Shown one piece after another: positions 1 through 6,258 of a stretch of 6,929 nt of DNA. A model generated the notes under the pieces. The model made no database searches. It saw nothing but the letters and a program-made list of their open reading frames with translations, and was not told the DNA's origin. Each line of letters opens with the position of its first letter. Position 1 is the first letter of the stretch. The translations under genes were made by a program, and so were the position numbers. This DNA is from RGIG7213 sp045636245 (GTDB lineage Bacteria > Bacillota > Clostridia > Oscillospirales > CAG-272). The DNA lies in NCBI GenBank assembly GCA_045636245.1, contig JAZTXA010000113.1, forward strand, positions 1-6,929. The letters run 5' to 3'.

Positions 1-44
1 CACAGAACGACATGGCTACGATCCGACTTAGTGCTTTTTTCAAT

Positions 45-187
45 GAAGCGTTCCCTTCGGAAACATGATGCCGCTACGCTAATGATGTCACTTCGTTAAT
101 GATGTATTGCTTCGCAACATTAAGGAACGCTTCGCATCATATTACGCAAAGCGCAATGCATCATACCGACGAAGTCGATACATCATT
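45..187. repeat. Cluster of short palindromes with ATGATG / CATCAT arms
   Basis: Several mini-hairpins lie in a row: TTCC/GGAA with loop CTTC (51-62), TTGC/GCAA with loop TTC (107-117), TTACGC/GCGCAA with loop AAA and one mismatch (142-156), and CGAC/GTCG with loop GAA (167-177). Decayed copies lie at 73-79 and 88-98. They are separated by ATGATG on the left half (65-70, 82-87, 99-104) and by ATCAT on the right half (136-140, 160-164, 182-186), so the cluster is roughly symmetrical. Two longer arms pair exactly over 10 bases: 98-107 with 178-187, and 45-54 with 124-133. As RNA or as single-stranded DNA it could fold into a multibranched structure. It resembles the intergenic palindromic clusters I recall from gut Clostridia, but I cannot name a family. 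It encodes no protein and lies upstream of the promoter at 287. Confidence 0.8.
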
Positions 188-286
188 TATACGTAACAGT
201 CCAAATTCATACACAAAACTTCAAAAAATATTCTTTTGCTTTTTTTACACATAAAGTGCCTTTATACCGCCTTTAGCAATACTTCA
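188..286. other. AT-rich intergenic stretch, nothing recognised
   Basis: Between the palindrome cluster and the promoter the sequence is AT-rich, with a T run at about 236-246, but no stable hairpin precedes that run in either direction. I see no open reading frame, riboswitch or operator here. Bases 1-44 likewise hold nothing I can support. A frame reading into a TAG at 29-31 could be the last codons of a gene lying to the left, but it is too short to judge. Confidence 0.6.
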
Positions 287-315
287 TTGACAAAATATAA
301 AACTCATGGTAAAAT
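287..315 (+). promoter_or_regulatory. Sigma-A-type promoter of the SF0329-like gene
   Basis: TTGACA (287-292) and TAAAAT (310-315) are separated by exactly 17 bp. The -35 matches the housekeeping consensus in full and the -10 in five of six positions. Transcription should begin at about 321-323, giving a short leader that carries the Shine-Dalgarno site at 331-336. This position rules out the upstream in-frame ATG at 306 as the start, because it lies before the -10 box. Confidence 0.82.
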
Positions 316-330
316 TATGTCACCAACAAG

Positions 331-336
331 AAAGGA
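331..336 (+). promoter_or_regulatory. Shine-Dalgarno site that sets the start at 345
   Basis: AAAGGA lies 8 nt before the ATG at 345 and downstream of the expected transcription start. No comparable site precedes the ATG at 306. The ribosome-binding site and the promoter therefore agree on 345 as the true start. Confidence 0.8.
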
Positions 337-344
337 CTTTTAAA

Positions 345-857
345 ATGGCTAAAATTTTAGGCTCTTGGAGTGGGATGAGAAAATATCTTGAAGAAGATAT
401 CCTTGCAAATTCTTTGCAAGGCAGAATCAGATACGGATGTACCTCTTATGTCGGCATGGACGGTTGCAGAATATTTGAAGTGTATATTGACAACGAACAA
501 GTAAAACGTTTTTCATGGGAAACAGTAAACACATATTTCATAAATAACGGATATAAAGAGAATAACAAGCCTTACGGCCGTTCCGAATATTGGGAAGGCT
601 TCTGGGAGCTTTTGAAACAATATCCGCCCGAAGCACGCACGGAATACACAGACGATGAATTTTGTGATGCGCTTGAATCGTATCGAAATCAAGATATACA
701 AGACAGCATTTCATCAAAAAATGCTCTTGTGCGAATGTTTGCGATTTTAGACAGACGGGTGGGAAAAAGAACGCTCGACAAAATAAAATTGACAGTTGAC
801 AAGCAACCCGATTGGCTCAAAAAGTTTTATCTTTTAAGGTTAAATACAGAACAATAA
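345..857 (+). CDS. SF0329-like family protein, function unknown
   Basis: This is a 170-residue protein with no signal peptide or membrane segment, so it is probably cytoplasmic. The N-terminal third (residues 8-64) has the pattern I associate with the SF0329 family: a basic and acidic helix, then SLQGRIRYGCTSY (23-35) and a strand ending EVYIDNEQV (45-53). The C-terminal part carries ALVRMFAILDRRVGKRTL (127-144) and QPDWLKKFYLLRL (154-166), which I also recall as conserved there. Function is not known and no catalytic motif is evident. The longer frame starting at 306 is rejected because that ATG precedes the -10 box. The gene stands alone on the plus strand, faces the six-gene cluster and shares a terminator with it. 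The family assignment rests on remembered sequence patterns, so treat it as moderate; the gene itself is secure. Confidence 0.85.
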   Translation: MAKILGSWSGMRKYLEEDILANSLQGRIRYGCTSYVGMDGCRIFEVYIDNEQVKRFSWETVNTYFINNGYKENNKPYGRSEYWEGFWELLKQYPPEARTEYTDDEFCDALESYRNQDIQDSISSKNALVRMFAILDRRVGKRTLDKIKLTVDKQPDWLKKFYLLRLNTEQ

Positions 858-860
858 TTT

Positions 861-893
861 AAAAAGCATCTGAACTTAATTCAGATGCTTTTT
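861..893. terminator. Bidirectional intrinsic terminator between convergent genes
   Basis: A perfect 14-bp stem (861-874 with 880-893) closes a five-base loop, CTTAA. The core GCATCTGAA/TTCAGATGC is flanked by five A on the left and five T on the right, so it works as hairpin plus U-tract in either direction. It lies 3 nt after the plus-strand stop (857) and 4 nt after the minus-strand stop (898). Confidence 0.93.
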
Positions 894-897
894 ATGT

Positions 898-2382
898 TTA
901 GTTATCGGATAAAATTTTGTTTATATCCTTATTCATCATTGAAGTGGCTCTGTTAATGCTGCGCTTATAAAGCGATGAATAGTTATTGTTTCCGCTTCTT
1001 ACGATTTCGGGAAAGATACTGCCGACATTTCCCCAGTCGAACATATGTATACCGCCGAGGTCAAACGTGCGTGATTTCAAGATAATATCAAGCATATCGC
1101 TTGATTCTTCATCGCGGAAGGCTTTACCTGTGAGGACTACATCGTAATATGCGGGTGTAAGTGTATACATCGACTTTGCCGCCATCGCTTCAACGAGCGC
1201 CGAAACATTATCTTTATCTTTACACGTTATCGGAATACTCAAAAGTGCTGTTGTTGAATGGACAAAGTGACCGTAATTTTCCTGAGAAGACTGATATTTA
1301 GGGAACGGAAGAACGCCAAAATCGACATCCATTTCACGCAGTCTTATCGCAAGCTGTAACACCTCCGCCAAGAAAAGCGCTCTGCCGGATTCAAATACTT
1401 GCTGTGTTTCTTCCGAATGTGTGACAACACCGTCGGAAGCAAACAATACAGACTCGTCTTCCCAGATAGATATGCTCTTTTCAAGTACTCTGACAACATA
1501 ATCCGTATGCGCAGATGTTGAGTCAAAATACGGCAAGTCCGATGAATCCTTCTGTGTTACGGAAAGTCCTGCGGCGTAGAAGAACGCCTCACACGTCGAA
1601 TGGTGTGTGGAAAGTCCGAATGTATCATCCTCCCACTTTACTATACCGTCGCCGTTATCGTTTGATGCCGTCATCATCATTTGGTGCATTTCATCAAATG
1701 TCCACTTATTTTCTTCAACAAGCTTATACGGATCAAATCCGTAATTCTTCGCCAACTGCTTATTAAACATCATGACCCATGTCGCATCATTATCCATTAT
1801 GGATATATCACCCGTTGCGAAATAGTTCTTATCTGCAATAGAGCAGTTCTTCCTCATTGTCTGATCCCACCACGGCTGTGTAAGATCGATATATTCAAGC
1901 GAATTCAAATCAAGCAACAGCTGATTCTGCATCAAAGAGATCGTACTTGCCGTGTTGCACATAAGCACCTGAAATTCATCAAGTCCGCTTTTTATGCTGG
2001 TTTGTGCCGTTGTACCGGGAGAGTCTGAGGCAACCTCACGTATTTTAACATTATATTCTTCTTCCAAGAACATATTGCGGCGATATACAGCAGACGCAAT
2101 AGGATCATCGGAATCTGTTTCCGCATATATATCCTGAGAACGCCAATCCACTGAATTGTATCCATCACCCATTACAAGGAACGTGATCTCTTTATTATCA
2201 AAGTCAAGCATTTCGGGAATATAATCCGGAAAAAGTTCCGAAGTTTCCGCTGTATCGCCCTGCGGTGCGGTTACAACAGGTGCACTGTCATCATCCTTTT
2301 TATCGCACGAAACAAACGCAAGCGATGAAAGAACGGTACAAAGTGCAAGTGAAACACACAGTATTTTTTTTACAAATACCAT
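898..2382 (-). CDS. Extracellular solute-binding lipoprotein (ABC family 1-like)
   Basis: A 494-residue predicted lipoprotein. Residues 1-25 form a lipoprotein signal peptide (two Lys at 5-6, a hydrophobic core, then FVSC with Cys26 as the lipidation site), followed by a charged, low-complexity linker to about residue 50. The rest reads like the large family 1 (MalE-type) binding proteins of Clostridia: a first strand at EITFLVMG (65-72), YFATGDISIMD (187-197), NKWTFDEM (225-232), FGVLPFPKY (355-363), and a C-terminal helix ending in INKILSDN. NDNGDGIVKWED (241-252) looks like a calcium loop. The expected role is capture of a sugar or oligosaccharide at the cell surface; the ligand cannot be read from sequence. 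The ATG at 2382 is chosen because AGGTGAT lies just upstream; the longer TTG frame from 2400 starts before that site. It is the last gene of the cluster, 4 nt after the isomerase-like gene, with no permease nearby. Confidence 0.92.
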   Translation of the reverse strand: MVFVKKILCVSLALCTVLSSLAFVSCDKKDDDSAPVVTAPQGDTAETSELFPDYIPEMLDFDNKEITFLVMGDGYNSVDWRSQDIYAETDSDDPIASAVYRRNMFLEEEYNVKIREVASDSPGTTAQTSIKSGLDEFQVLMCNTASTISLMQNQLLLDLNSLEYIDLTQPWWDQTMRKNCSIADKNYFATGDISIMDNDATWVMMFNKQLAKNYGFDPYKLVEENKWTFDEMHQMMMTASNDNGDGIVKWEDDTFGLSTHHSTCEAFFYAAGLSVTQKDSSDLPYFDSTSAHTDYVVRVLEKSISIWEDESVLFASDGVVTHSEETQQVFESGRALFLAEVLQLAIRLREMDVDFGVLPFPKYQSSQENYGHFVHSTTALLSIPITCKDKDNVSALVEAMAAKSMYTLTPAYYDVVLTGKAFRDEESSDMLDIILKSRTFDLGGIHMFDWGNVGSIFPEIVRSGNNNYSSLYKRSINRATSMMNKDINKILSDN

Positions 2383-2385
2383 GAT

Positions 2386-2394
2386 ATCACCTTT
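2386..2394 (-). promoter_or_regulatory. Shine-Dalgarno site overlapping the upstream stop codon
   Basis: On the minus strand AAAGGTGAT matches the anti-Shine-Dalgarno sequence closely, with GG ending 7 nt before the ATG at 2382. The TGA inside it (2389-2387) is the stop codon of the isomerase-like gene. The two genes are therefore likely to be translationally coupled, and the site decides the start of the binding protein. Confidence 0.85.
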
Positions 2395-3112
2395 GCTCAA
2401 GCTGTTTCAAATATTCAAAGCACACACGGCATTCGTCTTCACCGCTGGGTGTCAATGTTTCACTTTCGACGATCATCGGAATACCGAGCTGCAGTGCCTT
2501 GTCATACACCTTTTCGACAGGTGCTATACCCTTACCGAGAGGTGTACCCTTGGAGTTTTCGATACCGTCCTTGATATGGATACACAAAAGTCTGTCTTTA
2601 TACTTTTCCAGCGTTTCAACAGGATCAAGTCCCGCATTGAATACCCAATATGTGTCTATTTCAAGATAGATATTCGTTCTTTCGACGATGTTCTTGTATA
2701 TCTCAGAGCCATCAGCATTGGGAATAAACTCAAAGCTGTGGTTGTGATAACCGAGCTTAATTCCCTCTTTTTCAAGTCTTGGCTGATATTCATTGACAAG
2801 ACGGACAAAATCATCTATCTTCTCAATAGTTGAAAGATCGTGCATAGGAATAATGTAGTTCTTATTTCCTATCGCCTTATGATATGCAACAGTACCTTCA
2901 AAATCATTCACAAGCTCGTATATTCCCGTGTGCGTGCCCCAAACTTCAATTTTGTTATCCGCAAGCAATTTACACACCTCATCCGAGGTTCTTCCGTAAA
3001 AGCCTGCAAATTCTATCATACCGTAACCAATGTCAGCAACGGTCTTTACTGCCATTTCGAAATCTGTTTTCGCCATATCACGTATGCTGTAAAGCTGAAT
3101 ACCGTATTTCAT
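2387..3112 (-). CDS. Sugar phosphate isomerase/epimerase-like TIM barrel
   Basis: A 241-residue cytoplasmic protein of the xylose isomerase-like TIM-barrel family (PF01261), related in pattern to IolE/IolI and ketose 3-epimerases. The N-terminus (MKYGIQLYSIRD) is the typical first strand, and IGYGMIEFAGFYG (28-40) the second. The four metal ligands of D-tagatose 3-epimerase have clear counterparts: Glu128 in GYHNHSFEF, Asp153 in LEIDTYW, His179 in CIHIKD and Glu216 in IVESE. The 26-residue spacing from Asp to His is the same as in that enzyme. It should bind a divalent metal and isomerise, epimerise or dehydrate a sugar or inositol derivative; the substrate is unknown. Its length is slightly short for the family but complete. 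An AAGGGG site lies 10 nt before the ATG, directly after the stop of the cytoplasmic cyclophilin (14-nt gap). It runs into the binding-protein gene with a 4-nt gap. Confidence 0.9.
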   Translation of the reverse strand: MKYGIQLYSIRDMAKTDFEMAVKTVADIGYGMIEFAGFYGRTSDEVCKLLADNKIEVWGTHTGIYELVNDFEGTVAYHKAIGNKNYIIPMHDLSTIEKIDDFVRLVNEYQPRLEKEGIKLGYHNHSFEFIPNADGSEIYKNIVERTNIYLEIDTYWVFNAGLDPVETLEKYKDRLLCIHIKDGIENSKGTPLGKGIAPVEKVYDKALQLGIPMIVESETLTPSGEDECRVCFEYLKQLEQR

Positions 3113-3126
3113 AGGAATAATTCCCC

Positions 3127-3597
3127 TTAAATAATTTCTATTTTTTCGATTTTCTGATCTCTTGTGGGCTTGTCGAACCAGTCTGTTGAAACAGATGCTA
3201 TTTTATCAAGCACATCGAAACCATCAACAAGCTTACCGAATGCGGCATAGTCACCGTCAAGGTGAGGAGCATCATTGTGCATTATAAAGAACTGTGAACC
3301 TGCGGAATCGGGATCCTGTGCTCTCGCCATAGAGATAACACCGCGTGTGTGTTTAAGCGTGTTATTGAATCCATTAGATGAGAATTCGCCCTTTATGGAA
3401 TATCCGGGACCGCCCATGCCGCTTCCCTGCGGACATCCGCCCTGTATCATAAAGCCGGCAATAACACGGTGGAATATAAGTCCGTTATAAAAGCCTTTTT
3501 TAACGAGTGTTTCAAAATTTTCAACTGTTTTCGGAGCTATTTCGGGATAAAGCTCAAGAGTCATAACTCCGCCGTCTTCCATTGTTATTTTAATCAT
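3127..3597 (-). CDS. Peptidyl-prolyl cis-trans isomerase, cyclophilin type, cytoplasmic
   Basis: A 156-residue single-domain cyclophilin that catalyses cis-trans isomerisation of X-Pro bonds. It has no signal peptide. The active site can be followed: Arg44 in IFHRVIAGF, Phe49, Met50 and Gln52 in FMIQGG, Ala91 in ISMARA, and Phe103-Phe104 in GSQFFIM. The position of human CypA Trp121 is His112 and that of His126 is Tyr117, in PHLDGDYAAFG. These are common changes in bacterial cyclophilins and predict weak cyclosporin binding. GAGG lies 9 nt before the ATG, just after the stop of the lipoprotein cyclophilin (14-nt gap). By hand count the two cyclophilins share about 60% identity over their first roughly 90 catalytic-domain residues, pointing to tandem duplication or paralogue pairing. 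The substrate proteins are unknown. Confidence 0.95.
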   Translation of the reverse strand: MIKITMEDGGVMTLELYPEIAPKTVENFETLVKKGFYNGLIFHRVIAGFMIQGGCPQGSGMGGPGYSIKGEFSSNGFNNTLKHTRGVISMARAQDPDSAGSQFFIMHNDAPHLDGDYAAFGKLVDGFDVLDKIASVSTDWFDKPTRDQKIEKIEII

Positions 3598-3611
3598 TGT
3601 TTGTTACCTCT

Positions 3612-4250
3612 TCAGTCAACTACTCTGATGCTGTTGATAAAGATCTGCTCAAGGGGCTTATCATTGCTGTCCGTGGCAACCGAACCAAGCTGTTCGAGAA
3701 CATCAAAGCCCTTTGTCATTTTACCGAAAGAAGCGTACTTACCGTCAAGGGAGGATTTTGCACTGTTATTGAGTACGATAAAGAACTGTGATGTTGCACT
3801 GTCCATAAGTGTATCTACTTCATCTTCCGATTCGCCTGTAAGGCTGGACTGACGTGCCATGGAGATTACACCCTTTGTGTGTGAAAGTGTATTTTCAACA
3901 CCGTTTTCAGAAAACTCACCCTTGATCTTTGTACCGGAGCCGCCTGTGCCGTCACCGTTGGGGTCACCGCCCTGAACAACGAAGCCGGAAACAACTCTGT
4001 GGAATGTAAGTCCGTCATAGAAGCCGGATGTTGCAAGATCAACAAAGTTCTGAACGGTAATGGGAGCTATCTTAGGATAAAGCTCAAAATCCATTGATCT
4101 TCCGTCTTCAAGCAAAATCTGCACGTTTACCTTTTCTTTTGTCGTAACATCGAATGTTTCCTGCTTGTCGGGAGTCTTAACACCGCCGCAGGAAGCGAAT
4201 GAAACTGTCATAAGGACAGCCGCCATGATAATTGCAATAACCTTTTTCAT
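3612..4250 (-). CDS. Peptidyl-prolyl cis-trans isomerase, cyclophilin-type lipoprotein
   Basis: A 212-residue surface-anchored cyclophilin. Residues 1-20 are a lipoprotein signal peptide (MKK, then a hydrophobic core) ending FASC, with Cys21 as the lipid anchor and a linker of about 20 residues. The catalytic domain spans about 41-212: Arg85 in TFHRVVSGF, Phe90, Gln93 in VVQGGDPNG, SMAR (130-133) and SQFFIVL (154-160). An acidic insert of about 16 residues separates SMAR from SQFF, longer than in the cytoplasmic neighbour. The CypA Trp121 position is Ser167. Outside the membrane it should help exported proteins fold; the adjacent binding protein and GH-like protein are plausible clients, which is inference. 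GAAAGGA lies 10 nt before the ATG, in a 28-nt gap after the GH-like gene. Confidence 0.95.
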   Translation of the reverse strand: MKKVIAIIMAAVLMTVSFASCGGVKTPDKQETFDVTTKEKVNVQILLEDGRSMDFELYPKIAPITVQNFVDLATSGFYDGLTFHRVVSGFVVQGGDPNGDGTGGSGTKIKGEFSENGVENTLSHTKGVISMARQSSLTGESEDEVDTLMDSATSQFFIVLNNSAKSSLDGKYASFGKMTKGFDVLEQLGSVATDSNDKPLEQIFINSIRVVD

Positions 4251-4278
4251 TTTTTTATTTTCCTTTCAAATTATAAAC

Positions 4279-6258
4279 TTAAATTTTATATCTGTAATTG
4301 AATCTGCCGTAAGGTGCTGAGGAGCCATTGAGATAAAAATCCATCACAGTGGGGCTTTGCATATTGTCGCTCCATTTGAACTGAATATCAAATCTGCCCT
4401 CACATCCTATAAGACTTCTCGGAATTTCAAGCATGAGCTTGTTTTTTCTTACCGTTATACGGCATGCTCCTATCTTTTCCCACGTAAACGATTCGGAGTC
4501 ATTCGTGGGAGAATATTTTTCGACCGATGCCTTACCGGACTTTGGTGAAAGTCTGTTTATAACAAAATCGTATCCGTTCCAAGATGCGTTTTTGTTTCCG
4601 TTTACATTCAAAAACAGAGTCATCCAGCCGTCATTTTCGGGCTTTGTTATATCGTTTGCACATTCGGCATAGAAGTAAATATTGTTTTCGTCACGTGCGA
4701 CCTTTGCACCGATTATCTCATTTCTTCCGCTTTCGTTTTTGTAGTAGCTTCCTTTGAAGCCTTCACAGTCACGCTTTGCGGAAAGCCCTTTCGGGTTCTT
4801 ATAATACGGTGCAACGTCCTTCCACTGTGCAAAACCGCCTTTTATGTCGATGTACTTTTCGCATGATGCCTTCGGAATCTGATATGCACCCTTGAAGCGG
4901 CGTATGTTCGATGTGAGCTGTAAATAATACGTGTCGAGATATCCGTCACAGTCGGGCTCTATGTCACGGCTGTGCTCGTAATCAAATTGGTCAACAAATG
5001 CTATCTTCGTGGAATTTTCGTCAAGCACCCAGGGAGCACCCTTGGATTTTTGAACCGTCCATTCATTCCAACCCGTTACGAATACCATATCGGGCGAAAG
5101 GTCTATGGCTCTGTCCCACTGTTCCTGGAAATTATATCCGTATTTATACGAATCGGGTGTCACTTTTGAGTGGCCGTACTTGTGCGTATAGCTTCTTCCG
5201 AAAGTCCCCTCATCGTTAAAGAATGTGCATATCCTGTTTTTGTTTGCGTTCTGCGCAACACCGACTGTCACCATTTCACAGCTTCCATCAGGACGCTCAC
5301 GGTACTTCTTCTGCGGGAATATTTCAAGCCAGCCCCAATGATCCTTGTGGTGATACGAATCAGCATTTGTCTGATAAAGCGGCTGCGGCGGACGGAATGT
5401 GAAAAATTCTCTCATTTCGTTAAGCAGTTCCGTGTCTTTCTCTGATACACCGACCTCGGGCAATGCTTCTTTAAAACCGATTACAAGGGGTTTTCCCTCA
5501 TGCATAAACCACAGGTCGCTGTATTTTCCGAGCTTGTACATATCTGTATACAAGTGCCTTAACATTCTTTCAGACGGCTCACCCGGATAGAAATTGAGCA
5601 TAAATGCAATTTTGGGAACATTTATTCCGTCGTCAAGGCATCTTCTGAATTCTTCGAACAGCGGCATATATGCGCTTTTCCAAAGGAACGCACCGTTTGT
5701 ACAGTCAAACACGATAAAATCAACACCTGCGGCTGCAAGCATAACTGCGTGACGTCTTAAAACATATGTGTCAGAGTTGCGGTAGAAACCAAACAAAGGC
5801 TCATTCCAATGGCAACAGCCGTTTTTGCCCTGCCAAACGGGATGATTTTCATTATATTCCGCATCGGGATATTTTCTGAATGTATCAACAAGATTTATAG
5901 CAGGTGCGCCGGTTGCCCTTTCGTGCCACGTCCAGTAGAAAAGACCGACCTTTTTTCCGTTTTTGGCACCGACATCATCGGCGGACAATACCTTTCTGCC
6001 AAGCATATCAACAGCTTCCCAGCCGTCAAATCCGAACCCGTCGGGCGCGACGCGTTTAGCAGGAACGTACTCCTTATTTTCAAACGGAGAGGTCTTCAAA
6101 AAGCGGACATCGTGTATTTTTGCATTCTGATCAACCTCGATGTATATATCATGCACACCGCTTGTGGGCTGTATTTCAAATCTGACAGCGGCAAAATAAA
6201 TCACCGCCGCAAGAATAAACCAGACGATAAGCAGTATCATTTTAGTCTGCTTTGTCAA
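4279..6258 (-). CDS. Membrane-anchored GH71/GH99-like protein with CBM9-like C-terminus
   Basis: A 659-residue protein with three parts. Residues 7-24 are one hydrophobic helix after Lys3 and Lys6, an N-in membrane anchor without an obvious cleavage site. Residues about 100-456 form a TIM-barrel-like region with motifs I recall from uncharacterised GH71/GH99-like (WbsX-type) proteins: FYWTWHE (107-113), HWNEPLFGFY (150-159), DFIVFDCTNG (180-189), HWGWLEIFP (307-315), TGWNEW (395-400) and SRDIEPDCDGYLD (430-442). Residues about 468-659 are beta-rich and CBM9/DOMON-like, ending GRFNYRYKI. It probably cleaves or binds a glycan at the cell surface; Glu399 of WNEW and Glu153 are candidate acids, but no activity is established. 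The TTG at 6258 is preferred: AAGGAG lies 10 nt upstream, it overlaps the galactokinase TGA, and it supplies the basic residues before the helix. Other options are ATG 6240 (no good ribosome site) and ATG 6300 (inside galactokinase). Confidence 0.85.
   Translation of the reverse strand: MTKQTKMILLIVWFILAAVIYFAAVRFEIQPTSGVHDIYIEVDQNAKIHDVRFLKTSPFENKEYVPAKRVAPDGFGFDGWEAVDMLGRKVLSADDVGAKNGKKVGLFYWTWHERATGAPAINLVDTFRKYPDAEYNENHPVWQGKNGCCHWNEPLFGFYRNSDTYVLRRHAVMLAAAGVDFIVFDCTNGAFLWKSAYMPLFEEFRRCLDDGINVPKIAFMLNFYPGEPSERMLRHLYTDMYKLGKYSDLWFMHEGKPLVIGFKEALPEVGVSEKDTELLNEMREFFTFRPPQPLYQTNADSYHHKDHWGWLEIFPQKKYRERPDGSCEMVTVGVAQNANKNRICTFFNDEGTFGRSYTHKYGHSKVTPDSYKYGYNFQEQWDRAIDLSPDMVFVTGWNEWTVQKSKGAPWVLDENSTKIAFVDQFDYEHSRDIEPDCDGYLDTYYLQLTSNIRRFKGAYQIPKASCEKYIDIKGGFAQWKDVAPYYKNPKGLSAKRDCEGFKGSYYKNESGRNEIIGAKVARDENNIYFYAECANDITKPENDGWMTLFLNVNGNKNASWNGYDFVINRLSPKSGKASVEKYSPTNDSESFTWEKIGACRITVRKNKLMLEIPRSLIGCEGRFDIQFKWSDNMQSPTVMDFYLNGSSAPYGRFNYRYKI

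Noticed and set aside
1..31. Possible tail of a plus-strand gene ending at TAG 29-31
   Set aside because: Only about nine codons are visible before the stop, with no recognisable motif, so coding cannot be told from chance.
45..187. CRISPR array
   Set aside because: The repeated parts are 5-10 bases, change orientation halfway, and are separated by palindromes of 11-17 bases rather than by unique spacers of constant length.
236..246. T run as an intrinsic terminator of an upstream gene
   Set aside because: No stable hairpin directly precedes it; the nearest palindrome ends some 50 bases earlier.
2383..2400. TTG at 2400 as the start of the solute-binding protein
   Set aside because: The six extra codons contain the Shine-Dalgarno site that serves ATG 2382, and they add an acidic residue in front of the lipoprotein signal peptide.
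4263..4298. Minus-strand TATAAT (4275-4270) with ATTACA 17 bp upstream, as a promoter for the lipoprotein cyclophilin
   Set aside because: Transcription would start at about 4263, inside the Shine-Dalgarno site (4267-4261), leaving no usable leader. The -35 matches only four of six positions and the region is AT-rich, so chance is likely.
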